Assembly: GCF_004216535.1 (NCBI RefSeq) | Contig: NZ_SGWX01000001.1 | Location: forward strand, 2,852,001 to 2,916,000 | Length of the DNA stretch: 64,000 bases | Source of the DNA: Xylanimonas ulmi | GTDB lineage: Bacteria; Actinomycetota; Actinomycetes; Actinomycetales; Cellulomonadaceae | Direction of reading: 5' to 3' | Shown: positions 51,954 through 60,708 of the stretch, one piece after another | Layout: the number at the start of each line of letters is the position of its first letter | Position numbering within the stretch: the stretch's first letter is position 1 | The notes under the pieces: model-generated | The model's database searches: none | What the model saw: the letters and a program-made list of their open reading frames with translations, nothing else | Told to the model about the DNA's origin: nothing | Position numbers and translations under genes: made by a program

Positions 51954-53120
51954 GTGTTCCTCGACACCACACTGCGCCGCAATCCCCACCTCATCGAGGC
52001 CGCGCAGGCACTGCACGCCGACGGCCTGATTGAACCCGACACATACGTGATCGACGTCGACACCGTGTCCGCCAATGCCCGCGCACTTGCGGCGACCGCC
52101 ACTGCACACGGACTCGTTCCCTGGGCTGTCATCAAGCAGATTGGCCGCAACCCACTCGTCACCCGGGCGATCACCCAGCATCTCCCGCTTGGCACGGCTA
52201 TCGACGTGCGCGAGGCACGGGCGCTGCTCGCCGGCGGCGCGCACCTTGGAAACGTCGGGCACCTCGTCCAGATCCCACGCAAGGCGCTGCCTGAGATCCT
52301 CGCCGCAGGCGCAGACCATGTCACGGTGTACGACGTCTCAAACCTCCGAGCGGTCGACGCCGCAGCCCGCAGCCTGGGCATCGTCCAGCCGATCATCGCT
52401 CGCATCGCCGGACATGCCTCCGATTCCTACCCTGGGCAGGAGGGCGGGTTCGCGCCCTGCGACATGGCCCGTCTCCTTGAGACCACCGAGAGCCTCGCGC
52501 ACACCCGACTGGTTGGCGTCACAGGTTTCCCCTGCGTCGTGTTCGACCCCGCCCTCGGCAGGCCGCGCGTCACTGCCACGCTTGACGCAGTGCTGCGCGC
52601 CGCAGAGGTGATCCGCGGCGCCGGAGTCGAACCCGTCATCAGTCTGCCCAGCCATTCGAGTTGCTCGACCGTCCCGCTGGTCGCGGCGGCGGGCGGCACA
52701 CACATCGAACCCGGTCATGCGCTGACGGGGTCGACACCCGAGCACGCCGTGCGTGACGACCTCCTTGAGCGGCCCGCGATGGTCTATGTGTCGGAGGTCG
52801 GGCAGGAGTCGCCGCGACCCCAGGTCATCGGCGGTGGCTTCTACGCCCGCGGTGGCGCTCGCAACGCACTGCTCGGGAGCGCCGACTCCGCGCGGCGGAT
52901 CGCCCTGCTGCCCGATCCCCCGGAGAACATCGACTACTACCGTCGCCTGGACCCCTCTTCTGCTGACGTCTCTCCGCGTTTGGGCGAGACGGCCGTCATG
53001 GCGTTCCGGACGCAGATCTTCGTGACCAGGTCGCACGTCGCCGTCGTCTCTGGCATCGCCGCGGGCTCACCCCATGTCGACGGAGTCTTCACCGCCCTGG
53101 GCGAGGTGGTCGCGGCATGA
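51954..53120 (+). CDS. yhfX: YhfX-like PLP protein (alanine racemase N-terminal fold)
   Basis: A 388-residue fold-type III PLP enzyme; E. coli YhfX has 387. The TIM-barrel opens with DTYVIDVDTVSANARAL. The PLP Lys61 is in PWAVIKQIGRNP. The barrel ends with IEPGHALTGSTP and the C-terminal beta domain with VIGGGFYARGG. Such enzymes racemise, dehydrate or decarboxylate amino acids. With YhfS it gives the operon two PLP enzymes of unrelated folds, pointing to an amino-acid-like substrate. GTG 51954 follows yhfS after 5 nt; the stop overlaps yhfW (ATGA). Confidence 0.9.
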   Translation: MFLDTTLRRNPHLIEAAQALHADGLIEPDTYVIDVDTVSANARALAATATAHGLVPWAVIKQIGRNPLVTRAITQHLPLGTAIDVREARALLAGGAHLGNVGHLVQIPRKALPEILAAGADHVTVYDVSNLRAVDAAARSLGIVQPIIARIAGHASDSYPGQEGGFAPCDMARLLETTESLAHTRLVGVTGFPCVVFDPALGRPRVTATLDAVLRAAEVIRGAGVEPVISLPSHSSCSTVPLVAAAGGTHIEPGHALTGSTPEHAVRDDLLERPAMVYVSEVGQESPRPQVIGGGFYARGGARNALLGSADSARRIALLPDPPENIDYYRRLDPSSADVSPRLGETAVMAFRTQIFVTRSHVAVVSGIAAGSPHVDGVFTALGEVVAA

Positions 53121-54373
53121 CGGCCACGATCCTGGTGCTCGACGGCTTCGGGGTCGGTGCCATGCCCGACGCGGGCGAGATCCGGTCTGCCGACTCCCGC
53201 GCGGACACGTTTGGCTCGCTGTCCCTCTGGGCGGGCGCGCGCGACCGGTCCGCGCTGCGGGTACCCCACCTCGCTGCGCTTGGCCTCGCGACGCTGCGCC
53301 CCGACCTCGGGCTGGGGTCTGCGGCGCTGACACTCCCGCGTGTCGCGCGGCGCGCCGCGCTCGGCTACCCCGGAGCCGATACGTTCGCCGGACACCAGAC
53401 GATGATGGGGGCCGACATGTCCCACGTCGTACTGCGGCGTCTCGAGGAGAGCCTCGACGAGGTGCGCGCGGCGCTCCACGCCGCCGGGCATCGCACCGCG
53501 TTGCTCGACGGCGGACCCGTCATCGTCGTCGACGACGAACTGCTGGTCCATGACAACTTGGAGGCGGACCCAGGCCTGATCTGGAACGTCTCGGCTCGAC
53601 TCGACTACATGCCCTGGGAGTCGATCCTTCACGTCGCCTCCGCGGTGCGCTCGGTCGCTCCCGTGGCGCGCGTCATCGCCGTCGGCGGCTACTCGTCAGA
53701 GCCGCTGCCCGCGGCCGTCCGCCCCGGCGCCTTCGGCGTCGTCGGCCTGGACACACCTGCTTCTGGCTTCTATCGCAATGGCGGCCTGCGGGTGCAGCAC
53801 TTCGGCGCGGACATAGACCACCGCCATCAACTCCCTGAGGTCACCGCCCGCGCGGGTCTGCCGGTCACCCTCATCGGCAAAGCTGCGGACATCCTCGCGA
53901 CGGATGCAGACGTCGTGCGCCTCCCCGGGGTCTCGACCGAGAGAGTCCTCGCAGACGCGGTGCGCGCGGCTCACAGCGGCGGCCTCGTCGTCGCCAACGT
54001 CCAGCAGACCGACCTGGCAGGACACCAGCAGGACCCGGCCCGGTTCATCGAACTCCTTGAACAGGTTGACGCGACTATCCCCAACCTGCTCGACGCCCTG
54101 GGGCCAGGTGACCTTCTTGTCGTCGTCGCGGACCACGGCAACGACCCACTCATCGGGCACGCTCATCACACGCGCGAGTACGTCCCGGTGCTGGCCGCCA
54201 GCGGCGGCCGACATCGGGCCGACTGCGCGAACGGTGCGATGCGCGGGGTCGATCTGGAGTCGCTCGCCGACGTCGGCGCGTCGGTCGCTGCTCACCTCGG
54301 CCTCGACCCGAATGATCTCGCACACGGCTCCCCAACCGACCTTCTCGCGCTCGGCGGGGCGACTCATCGGTGA
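53117..54373 (+). CDS. yhfW: YhfW-like phosphopentomutase-family protein
   Basis: A 418-residue alkaline-phosphatase-superfamily mutase; E. coli YhfW has 408. Binuclear metal ligands: Asp9 in LVLDGFG, Asp/His in VVADHGNDP and TDLAGHQQD, and His in HHTREYVPVL. The nucleophilic Thr is expected in GADTFAGHQTMMG. True phosphopentomutase (DeoB) interconverts ribose-1- and 5-phosphates, so this enzyme probably moves a phosphate on a sugar or sugar-like intermediate. Final gene of the operon, coupled to yhfX by a 4-nt overlap and followed by a strong hairpin at 54459. Confidence 0.9.
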   Translation: MTATILVLDGFGVGAMPDAGEIRSADSRADTFGSLSLWAGARDRSALRVPHLAALGLATLRPDLGLGSAALTLPRVARRAALGYPGADTFAGHQTMMGADMSHVVLRRLEESLDEVRAALHAAGHRTALLDGGPVIVVDDELLVHDNLEADPGLIWNVSARLDYMPWESILHVASAVRSVAPVARVIAVGGYSSEPLPAAVRPGAFGVVGLDTPASGFYRNGGLRVQHFGADIDHRHQLPEVTARAGLPVTLIGKAADILATDADVVRLPGVSTERVLADAVRAAHSGGLVVANVQQTDLAGHQQDPARFIELLEQVDATIPNLLDALGPGDLLVVVADHGNDPLIGHAHHTREYVPVLAASGGRHRADCANGAMRGVDLESLADVGASVAAHLGLDPNDLAHGSPTDLLALGGATHR

Positions 54374-54458
54374 GAGCGCGCATTCGCTGGGACCGACGTC
54401 GCAGCGCCGGTGGCCGGTGTTGCACCTGACGGCGGTTGGCCGCGCTGCGCGGTCTGGA

Positions 54459-54514
54459 CGTCAGTCTGCGCTCTGATCGTCAATCCGATCTGACGACCAG
54501 AGCGCAGACTGACG
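54459..54514. terminator. Long hairpin ending the yhf-like operon
   Basis: A 17-bp perfect stem (54459-54475 with 54498-54514), one mismatch, a further 6-bp stem (54477-54482 with 54491-54496) and an 8-nt loop. It lies between yhfW and the convergent RNA methyltransferase gene and can act on both strands. Confidence 0.85.
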
Positions 54515-54555
54515 ACTAGACCGGGCCCGGAGCCGGTCCAGGCGGGCCGGAGCAG

Positions 54556-55308
54556 TTAGGGGTGGGGGTGGTGGCGTAGCGCCCAGGCGTACATGGCGAT
54601 GGCGCCCGCCGCGCCCGCGTTGAGCGAGCGCGTCGACCCGTGCTGCGTGATGTGCACGACGACGTCGCACGCGGCCTGCATCGCGGGCGTCAGGCCCGTG
54701 GACTCCTGGCCGAGCACCAGCACGCAGCGCGCGGGCAGCGCGTAGGCCTCGATGGGCTGCGAGCCCGGCACGTTGTCGACCCCGACCAGCGGCAGTCCCG
54801 CGGCGCCGGCCCACGCGGCGAGCGCGTCGGCGTCCGGATGGTGGTGGACGTGCAGATAGCGGTCGGTCACCATCGCGCCGCGACGGTTCCACCGCCGTCG
54901 GCCGACGATGTGGACACCCGCGACGTTGTAGGCGTTGGCGGTGCGCACGACCGACCCGATGTTGAGGTCGTGCGCCCAGTTCTCGATGGCGACGTGCAGC
55001 GCGAACTCGGGGTCGCGGCGCGCGTCGAGGTCGGCGACGATCGCCGCGACCGACCAGTAGCGGTACCGGTCGACGACGTTGCGCCGGTCGCCGAGCTCCA
55101 GCAGCTCGGGGTCCCACTGCGGGCCGTCGGGCAGCTCGCCCAGCCACGGGCCGACGCCCACGGCCCGCTCCCGCTCCCCGTCGTCGAGCGCCTCCCGGTG
55201 GTTGAGCCTGTCGAAACCACCCGACGGCCCATGCGGGGTGGTTTCGACAGGCTCAACCACCGGGGCCGGGTCAACCACCGGGGCCGGGTCAACGGCCGGG
55301 TCAGGCAA
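54556..55308 (-). CDS. TrmH/SpoU-family RNA 2'-O-methyltransferase
   Basis: A SPOUT-fold methyltransferase that transfers methyl from SAM to a ribose 2'-OH of tRNA or rRNA. Knot motifs: [13 protein letters not shown] (motif 1), [14 protein letters not shown] (motif 2) and [19 protein letters not shown] (motif 3). The conserved part starts near [13 protein letters not shown]. The frame opens at TTG 55308, giving 250 residues. Its first 45 residues are translated from an 18-bp tandem repeat and a 29-bp inverted repeat (VEPVETT...), so they may be spurious. GTG 55161 with a GGGAG site gives 201 residues and may be the true start. Which RNA position it modifies cannot be told. Confidence 0.85.
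   Translation of the reverse strand: MPDPAVDPAPVVDPAPVVEPVETTPHGPSGGFDRLNHREALDDGERERAVGVGPWLGELPDGPQWDPELLELGDRRNVVDRYRYWSVAAIVADLDARRDPEFALHVAIENWAHDLNIGSVVRTANAYNVAGVHIVGRRRWNRRGAMVTDRYLHVHHHPDADALAAWAGAAGLPLVGVDNVPGSQPIEAYALPARCVLVLGQESTGLTPAMQAACDVVVHITQHGSTRSLNAGAAGAIAMYAWALRHHPHP
55194..55264. repeat. 29-bp perfect inverted repeat (REP-like element)
   Basis: Arms 55194-55222 and 55236-55264 are perfect reverse complements with a 13-nt spacer. The core contains ggttgagcctgtcgaaacca. A single related half-copy lies at 59813-59836. It is adjoined at 55254-55305 by an 18-bp tandem repeat. It is typical of small non-coding palindromic elements dispersed in actinobacterial genomes (the dispersal beyond this window is from general knowledge). 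Confidence 0.85.
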
Positions 55309-56578
55309 GGTCGGTCCTCAGGGCTGCCGCCGCCGCGCGGGCGCGCTCACGGGCCTGGGCGACGTCGGCGCCGCGCGCGAGCGTGACCGCGACGCGGCGC
55401 CGGCCGTCGACGCGCGGCTTGCCGAACAGCCGCACCTGCGCCGTCGGGACCGCCAGCGCCTGGTCCACGCCCAAGAACACCGGCACGCCCGACCCCTCGG
55501 CGAGCACCGCGCACGAGGCCGCCGCCTCCTGCCCGGGCCCGCCCACAGGCGACGGCGCGGCGACCGGCAACCCGAGCACCGCGCGCGCGTGCAGCGCGAA
55601 CTCGCTGACGTCCTGGCCCACGAGCGTGACCAGGCCGGTGTCGTGCGGGCGCGGGCTGACCTCGGAGAACAGCACGTCGTCGCCCACCACGAACAGCTCG
55701 ACGCCGAACAGCCCCCAACCGCCGAGCGCCTCGGTCACGCGCGCCGCGACCTCCTGGGCGCGGGCCAGCACGTCCGGACGCATCGGCGCGGGCTGCCACG
55801 ACTCGCGGTAGTCGCCGTCGGCCTGCACGTGCCCCACGGGCGGGCAGAACACGGTCGCGTCCCGCCCGTCGGCGCCCCGGTGACGCACCGTGAGCAGGGT
55901 GATCTCGTCGTCGAACTCGACGAAGCCCTCGACGATGACGCGCACTGCGTCGTCGGGCCCGTGCGCTGCGGCGCGGCCCCCGGTCTGCGCGTACGCCCAC
56001 GCCGCCGCGACGTCGTCGGGCGTGCGCAGCACCGACTGGCCCTTGCCCGAGGAGGACATGACGGGCTTGACGACGCACGGCAGCCCGAGCGCGTCGACGG
56101 CGGCGCGCAGGTCGTCGAGCGTGTCGACGAACCGGTAGGGCGAGGTCGCCAGCCCGAGCTCCTCGGCGGCCAGGCGGCGGATGCCCTCGCGGTCCATGGT
56201 CAGGCGGGTGGCGCGCGCCGTCGGGACGACGCGCACTCCCGTCGCCTCGACGTCGGCGAGCACGTGCGTGGCGATCGCCTCGATCTCGGGCACGACGACG
56301 TGGGGGCGCTCGGCGTCGAGCACGGCGCGCAGCGCGTCGCCGTCGAGCATGTCGACGACGTGGGCGCGGTGCGCGACCTGCATGGCCGGGGCGTTGGCGT
56401 AGCGGTCGACGGCGATCACCTCGGCGCCCAGGCGCTGCAGCTCGATCGCCACCTCCTTGCCGAGCTCGCCGGCGCCCAGCAGCAGCACGCGCGTGGCGTG
56501 CTCGGACAACGGCGTTCCGATCGCGGCCGGTGTGGAACCTGTGGAGAACGGGGCGGGCGGGGTGGGACGAGCGCTCAT
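55301..56578 (-). CDS. purT: Formate-dependent GAR transformylase (PurT)
   Basis: A 425-residue ATP-grasp enzyme that formylates GAR with formate and ATP, step 3 of purine synthesis, independent of folate. Signatures: [69 protein letters not shown], and [14 protein letters not shown]. The ATG at 56578 has a GGGAGG site. It overlaps the downstream methyltransferase frame slightly and is divergent from a DedA gene 32 nt away. Confidence 0.96.
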   Translation of the reverse strand: MSARPTPPAPFSTGSTPAAIGTPLSEHATRVLLLGAGELGKEVAIELQRLGAEVIAVDRYANAPAMQVAHRAHVVDMLDGDALRAVLDAERPHVVVPEIEAIATHVLADVEATGVRVVPTARATRLTMDREGIRRLAAEELGLATSPYRFVDTLDDLRAAVDALGLPCVVKPVMSSSGKGQSVLRTPDDVAAAWAYAQTGGRAAAHGPDDAVRVIVEGFVEFDDEITLLTVRHRGADGRDATVFCPPVGHVQADGDYRESWQPAPMRPDVLARAQEVAARVTEALGGWGLFGVELFVVGDDVLFSEVSPRPHDTGLVTLVGQDVSEFALHARAVLGLPVAAPSPVGGPGQEAAASCAVLAEGSGVPVFLGVDQALAVPTAQVRLFGKPRVDGRRRVAVTLARGADVAQARERARAAAAALRTDLA

Positions 56579-56609
56579 GCACGCATCCTCCCGCACTACC
56601 CTCGCCCTC

Positions 56610-57464
56610 ATGCTCACCGCGTTCGCTGACGCCCTGCCCACGTTCGCGGCATCGCTTCCCGCCGGCCCGGCGCACACGCTCGCCCCGGGCTGGATGGACC
56701 CCTCGACACTCATCACCGGGTTCCTGACGGACTACGGCAGCTGGGCGATCCTCGCGATCGCGCTCGTGGTCTTCGTCGAGACGGGGCTGCTGTTCCCGAT
56801 CCTGCCGGGCGACTCGCTGCTGTTCATGGCGGGCGCGTTCACCGCGCAGCACGCCATGCGGCTGCCGCTGCCGGTCGTCATGCTGACGCTGTTCGTCGCC
56901 GCGGTGCTCGGCAACTCGACCGGGTACACGCTCGGACGGACGTTCGGCGCGCGCCTGTTCGACCGCCCGGACTCGCGGGTGTTCAAGCGCCGGTACATCG
57001 ACCAGACCCAGCGGTACTTCGACGCCTACGGCGGGCGCACCATCACGATCGCGCAGTTCGTGCCCATCGTGCGCACCTACGCGCCCGTGGCCTCGGGCAT
57101 CGGGCGGATGCCGTTCCGGCACTTCATCGCCTTCAACGCGCTCGGCGCGGCGCTGTGGGCCGCCGGGATCACGTTCGTGGGCTATCTGCTGGGCAACATC
57201 GCGTTCGTCAAGGACCACGTCGAGGCCCTGGTGCTGCTCATCGTCGCGGTGTCGGTCGTGCCCATGGCGGTCGAGGTGCTGCGCGAGCGGCGCAAGCTCG
57301 CGCGCGCCGCGTCCCCGGCGCTGGCCGCCGGCGGACCGGCGCCGTCGGGCGAGGGCGCGGCCAGCGACGCGATCGCGGTCCCCGTCGGCGCCACGGTCGC
57401 CGCGCAGGGCGCGGCGGCGGGTACCTTCGACGACGACGGCGCGCGGCCGCGGCACGCGCGCTGA
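56610..57464 (+). CDS. DedA/SNARE-associated family membrane protein
   Basis: A 284-residue DedA-family protein, implicated in undecaprenyl-phosphate/lipid flipping and membrane homeostasis. Hallmarks: [43 protein letters not shown], and the second amphipathic motif [30 protein letters not shown] Gly/Ala-rich disordered tail makes up the last 45 residues. ATG 56610 stands 7 nt after TACCCT, a -10-like box, without a Shine-Dalgarno site, so translation may be leaderless. ATG 56577 is an alternative that would overlap the purT start codon. Confidence 0.9.
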   Translation: MLTAFADALPTFAASLPAGPAHTLAPGWMDPSTLITGFLTDYGSWAILAIALVVFVETGLLFPILPGDSLLFMAGAFTAQHAMRLPLPVVMLTLFVAAVLGNSTGYTLGRTFGARLFDRPDSRVFKRRYIDQTQRYFDAYGGRTITIAQFVPIVRTYAPVASGIGRMPFRHFIAFNALGAALWAAGITFVGYLLGNIAFVKDHVEALVLLIVAVSVVPMAVEVLRERRKLARAASPALAAGGPAPSGEGAASDAIAVPVGATVAAQGAAAGTFDDDGARPRHAR

Positions 57465-57487
57465 CCCTGCGACTTCTGGAGACACCG

Positions 57488-58261
57488 ATGACCCGCACGA
57501 TCGAGTCGTGGCTCACCGATATGGACGGCGTCCTGGTGCACGAGGGGCACGCCATCCCAGGCGCCCCCGAGTTCATCACCGCGCTGCGCGACGCCGGCCG
57601 GCCGTTCCTGGTGCTGACCAACAACTCCATCTTCACGCCGCGTGACCTGCGCGCCCGGCTGCACACCAGCGGCATCGACCTGCCGGAGGAGTGCATCTGG
57701 ACCTCCGCGCTGGCCACGGCCCAGTTCCTGCGCGACCAGGTGCCGAACGGCTCGGCGTACGCCATCGGTGAGGCGGGCCTGACGACGGCGCTGTACGAGG
57801 CGGGCTACACGCTCACCGAGGCCGACCCCGACTACGTCGTGCTGGGCGAGACCCGCACGTACTCGTTCGAGGCGATCACCAAGGCGATCCGGCTCATCCA
57901 GGGCGGGGCGCGCTTCATCGCGACCAACCCGGACACCACGGGGCCGTCGCTGGAGGGGCCGCTGCCCGCGACGGGCGCCGTGGCCGCGCTCATCACTGCG
58001 GCCACGGGGCGCAAGCCCTACTACGTGGGCAAACCCAACCCGATGATGTTCCGCTCGGCGCTCAACCGCATCGACGCGCACTCCGAGGTCACGGCCATGA
58101 TCGGCGACCGCATGGACACCGACGTCGTCGCGGGCATCGAGGCGGGGCTGGCCACGTTCCTGGTGCTGACGGGCTCGACCCGCACCGAGGACGTCAACAA
58201 GTACCCGTTCCGCCCGTCCCGGGTGGTCGACTCGATCGCGGACCTCATCGAGCTGGTGTAG
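57488..58261 (+). CDS. HAD-IIA family phosphatase (NagD-like)
   Basis: A 257-residue haloacid-dehalogenase hydrolase. Motif I WLTDMDGVLVHEG (Asp nucleophile and acid), motif II FLVLTNNS, the C2A-type cap, motif III Lys in YYVGKPNPMMF, and motif IV MIGDRMDTDVVAGIEAG. NagD-like enzymes dephosphorylate nucleotides, sugar phosphates or phosphoglycolate; the substrate here is not defined. The ATG at 57488 has a GGAG site 24 nt after the DedA gene. The stop region is duplicated (58253-58280). Confidence 0.92.
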   Translation: MTRTIESWLTDMDGVLVHEGHAIPGAPEFITALRDAGRPFLVLTNNSIFTPRDLRARLHTSGIDLPEECIWTSALATAQFLRDQVPNGSAYAIGEAGLTTALYEAGYTLTEADPDYVVLGETRTYSFEAITKAIRLIQGGARFIATNPDTTGPSLEGPLPATGAVAALITAATGRKPYYVGKPNPMMFRSALNRIDAHSEVTAMIGDRMDTDVVAGIEAGLATFLVLTGSTRTEDVNKYPFRPSRVVDSIADLIELV

Positions 58262-58280
58262 CCCCGCCTGGTGTAGCCCG
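58253..58280 (+). repeat. 15-bp tandem duplication of the HAD gene stop region
   Basis: ctggtgtagcccc-type units start at 58253 and 58268. Each contains an in-frame TAG; the first is the actual stop. Confidence 0.8.
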
Positions 58281-58281
58281 C

Positions 58282-59064
58282 TCAGGGCAGCGCGAGCGCA
58301 ATCGCGCCCAGCGCCACCGTCGCGGCGACCTCGCCCAGGCCGAGCGCCTTCGCCGAGGCCCGCCGCGTCGACAGGGCCCACGCGCGCGCCGTCATCGCGG
58401 CGAGGAACGCGACGGCCCACCACCACGCCGGGTCGCGCGCCAGCGCCACGGGCACGGCCGCGACGGTCACCGCGGCGTGGTACCCGATCGACGCGAGCGC
58501 ATACGCCCGCACGCCCCGCTCGCGGATCATCGACTTGACGTAGAGCACCGTGCCGAACAGGTAGGCGAACGCCAGCGCCGCGAGCAGCCCGATCGGGGCG
58601 TCGGCGCGTGCCAGCGCCCGCCAGACCGGGCCGCCGTCCCGGCCCGCCGTGTACGCCACGAGTGTCATGATCGACGCCGCGGCCACCAGGGCGCCGCCCG
58701 CCAGCACCGACCGCTCGGTGCGCCGCGCGGCCGCCCACAGCCCGAGCGCCAGGAACGGCGCGAACACCGGCGCCCAGGCGATCAGCCGCCAGTCGAGGGC
58801 GAGCACGGTCAGCCCGAGCGCGGCCGTGGCGCCGCCGTAGGTCCACATCGCCGGCAGGTACCGCGGCCGGCGGCGCGACTTGAGCCACAGCCCCAGCGCG
58901 AAGTAGGCGAAGTAGCCCACGAACCAGAGCGCGAGCAGCGGCACGAGCACCGGCCGGAGGGCGCCGTCCGCGGCGCCACGCGCGACGCCGACCAGGAACG
59001 GCAGCGCGAGCATCGCCCACGCCCCGTGCTGGTTGGGGACCCACCCTCCCGAGCGCACAGACAC
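58282..59064 (-). CDS. YwiC-like family membrane protein
   Basis: A 260-residue integral membrane protein with about eight hydrophobic helices. The opening WVPNQHGAWAMLALPFLVG and the loop LKSRRRPRYLPAMWTYGG are the signature of the YwiC-like family, whose role is unknown. The GTG at 59064 follows TATGCT by 6 nt with no ribosome binding site, another leaderless-type start. It is convergent with the HAD gene. In some genomes the family sits near respiratory or nitrate genes; no such genes are here. Confidence 0.85.
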   Translation of the reverse strand: MSVRSGGWVPNQHGAWAMLALPFLVGVARGAADGALRPVLVPLLALWFVGYFAYFALGLWLKSRRRPRYLPAMWTYGGATAALGLTVLALDWRLIAWAPVFAPFLALGLWAAARRTERSVLAGGALVAAASIMTLVAYTAGRDGGPVWRALARADAPIGLLAALAFAYLFGTVLYVKSMIRERGVRAYALASIGYHAAVTVAAVPVALARDPAWWWAVAFLAAMTARAWALSTRRASAKALGLGEVAATVALGAIALALP

Positions 59065-59157
59065 CTCAGGAGCATAGGGGGCGGGCGCTCGCCGGCCGGG
59101 GCGTCGGTCGCCTCAGGTGAGGCGCGGTGTCGGGTGCGGCGAGGCCCGGGTGCGCCG

Positions 59158-59745
59158 TCAGGCGAGGCCGACGTCCTGGAGGCCGAAGAGCGGGTGGTAG
59201 GGCACGCCCAGCGCCTCGATCTTCTCCCCCGCGCCCGTCGCGCGGTCGACGATCGTGGCCACCGCGACCACCTCGGCGCCCGCCGCGCGGCACGCCTCGA
59301 TCGCGGTGATGGGGCTGCCGCCCGTCGTCGTCGTGTCCTCGACGACCACGACGCGACGGCCCGCGACGTCGGGGCCCTCGATCTGGCGCTGCATCCCGTG
59401 CGCCTTGGCCTCCTTGCGCACCACGAACGCGTCGAGGTCCTGCCCGCGCGAGGCCGCGGCGTGCAGCAGCGCGTCAGCGATCGGGTCGGCGCCGAGCGTC
59501 AGACCGCCGACGGCGTCGATCTCCGCCGTGCCGAACCCGAGCTCCTCCAGGTGGTCGAGCATGACGTGCCCGACGAGCGGGGCCGCCCGGTGGTGCAGCG
59601 TGATGCGGCGCAGGTCCACGTAGTAGTCGGCCTCCTTGCCGGAGGACAGCGTCACCTTGCCGTGCACGATCGCGAGGTCCTTGATGAGCTCCAGGAGCTG
59701 CTCGCGGGGGGTCGGGGAGAACACGGGAGTCGCAGAGTCGGTCAC
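59158..59745 (-). CDS. pyrE: Orotate phosphoribosyltransferase
   Basis: A 195-residue enzyme joining orotate and PRPP to OMP in pyrimidine synthesis. Signatures: KVTLSSGKEADYYVDLRRITL, GGLTLGADPIADAL, VRKEAKAHGMQRQIEG, and the PRPP-binding loop VVVVEDTTTTGGSPITAIEACR. Normal length. The GTG at 59745 stands 7 nt after TACCCT with no ribosome binding site, again a leaderless arrangement. It is isolated from the other pyr genes. Confidence 0.96.
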   Translation of the reverse strand: MTDSATPVFSPTPREQLLELIKDLAIVHGKVTLSSGKEADYYVDLRRITLHHRAAPLVGHVMLDHLEELGFGTAEIDAVGGLTLGADPIADALLHAAASRGQDLDAFVVRKEAKAHGMQRQIEGPDVAGRRVVVVEDTTTTGGSPITAIEACRAAGAEVVAVATIVDRATGAGEKIEALGVPYHPLFGLQDVGLA

Positions 59746-59812
59746 GACCACCAGGGTACGGGCGCCCCACACCCCGCCCGGTGCTTGTGCCCGCCGGAAC
59801 CACCCCACCCCG

Positions 59813-59836
59813 ATGGTTGAGCCCGTCGAAACCACC
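59813..59836 (+). repeat. Half-copy of the REP-like element
   Basis: A single arm matching the left arm of the 55194 inverted repeat, with a few substitutions (ggttgagcccgtcgaaacca core). It is flanked on both sides by the same accaccccaccccg string. Confidence 0.7.
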
Positions 59837-59849
59837 CCACCCCGGCGGG

Positions 59850-60623
59850 TCAGCGGTACTTGCCGACCGCGCGCACCACCCCGCGCGGCGCGACGCGCAG
59901 CAGCGCCGAGGCGGCCTTGTAGCGCAGCGACGGCGTCGAGAGCACGACGCCGCGGCGCACGTCCGCGAGCGCGTCCGCGACCACCCGGGGCGCGTCGAGC
60001 CACGCGATCTCGGGCACGCCCGACATGTCCGCGTGCGCCCGCGCGTGGAACTCGGTGTGCGTGAACCCCGGAGACAGGAGCGTCGCGGTCACGCCCGTGC
60101 CGCGCAGCTCGGAGGCCAGACCCTCGGTGAAGGTGCGCACCCAGGCCTTGGCGGCCGCGTAGGTGCCGCTCGCGGTGAGCGCGGCGACCGACCCGACGTT
60201 GAGGATCGCGCCGCGCCCGCGGCGGGTCATCTGCCCCGCGGCGGCGCGCGAGAGGACCAGCACGGCCCGCACCATGACGTCGAGCGCGCGCACCTCGACG
60301 TCGAGGTCCCCGTCGACGAACCGCTGGCTCGTGCCGAACCCGGCGTTGTTGACCAGCAGGCCCACCGGACGGCGGGTCTCGCCGTCCTCGTCGCCCGTGA
60401 CGGCCAGCCGCTCGGCGACGCGGGTGACGTCCTCGGCCACGGCGAGGTCGGCGCGGATCACCTCGACGTCCACGCCGGCGGCCGCGCGGATCTGCGCGGC
60501 GACGTCGTCGAGACGCTGCCCGTCCCGCGCGACCAGCACGAGGTGGTGACGGGCCGTGGCGAGCTGCCAGGCGAACTCCAGTCCGAGTCCGGCGGTGGCG
60601 CCGGTGACGAGCGCGGTTCCCAT
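59850..60623 (-). CDS. Short-chain dehydrogenase/reductase
   Basis: A 257-residue classical SDR. Cofactor loop GTALVTGATAGLGLEFAWQLA, LVNNAGFG, catalytic Ser in ILNVGSVAAL and Y-x3-K in SGTYAAAKAW. LVARDGQRL after the second strand suggests NADP(H). The LSPGFTHTEFH tail resembles SDRs acting on lipids or ketones, but substrate is unknown. ATG 60623 follows TAGGGT by 6 nt. The gene is flanked by the half REP-like copy downstream. Confidence 0.88.
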   Translation of the reverse strand: MGTALVTGATAGLGLEFAWQLATARHHLVLVARDGQRLDDVAAQIRAAAGVDVEVIRADLAVAEDVTRVAERLAVTGDEDGETRRPVGLLVNNAGFGTSQRFVDGDLDVEVRALDVMVRAVLVLSRAAAGQMTRRGRGAILNVGSVAALTASGTYAAAKAWVRTFTEGLASELRGTGVTATLLSPGFTHTEFHARAHADMSGVPEIAWLDAPRVVADALADVRRGVVLSTPSLRYKAASALLRVAPRGVVRAVGKYR

Positions 60624-60708
60624 GGGCCCACCCTAGGTCGCAGGTGGGCGCCTGCGCGCGCGCCTGGCTGGGCGACGTCGCAGGTGACTGCGCGTCGCGC
60701 CCAGCGGC

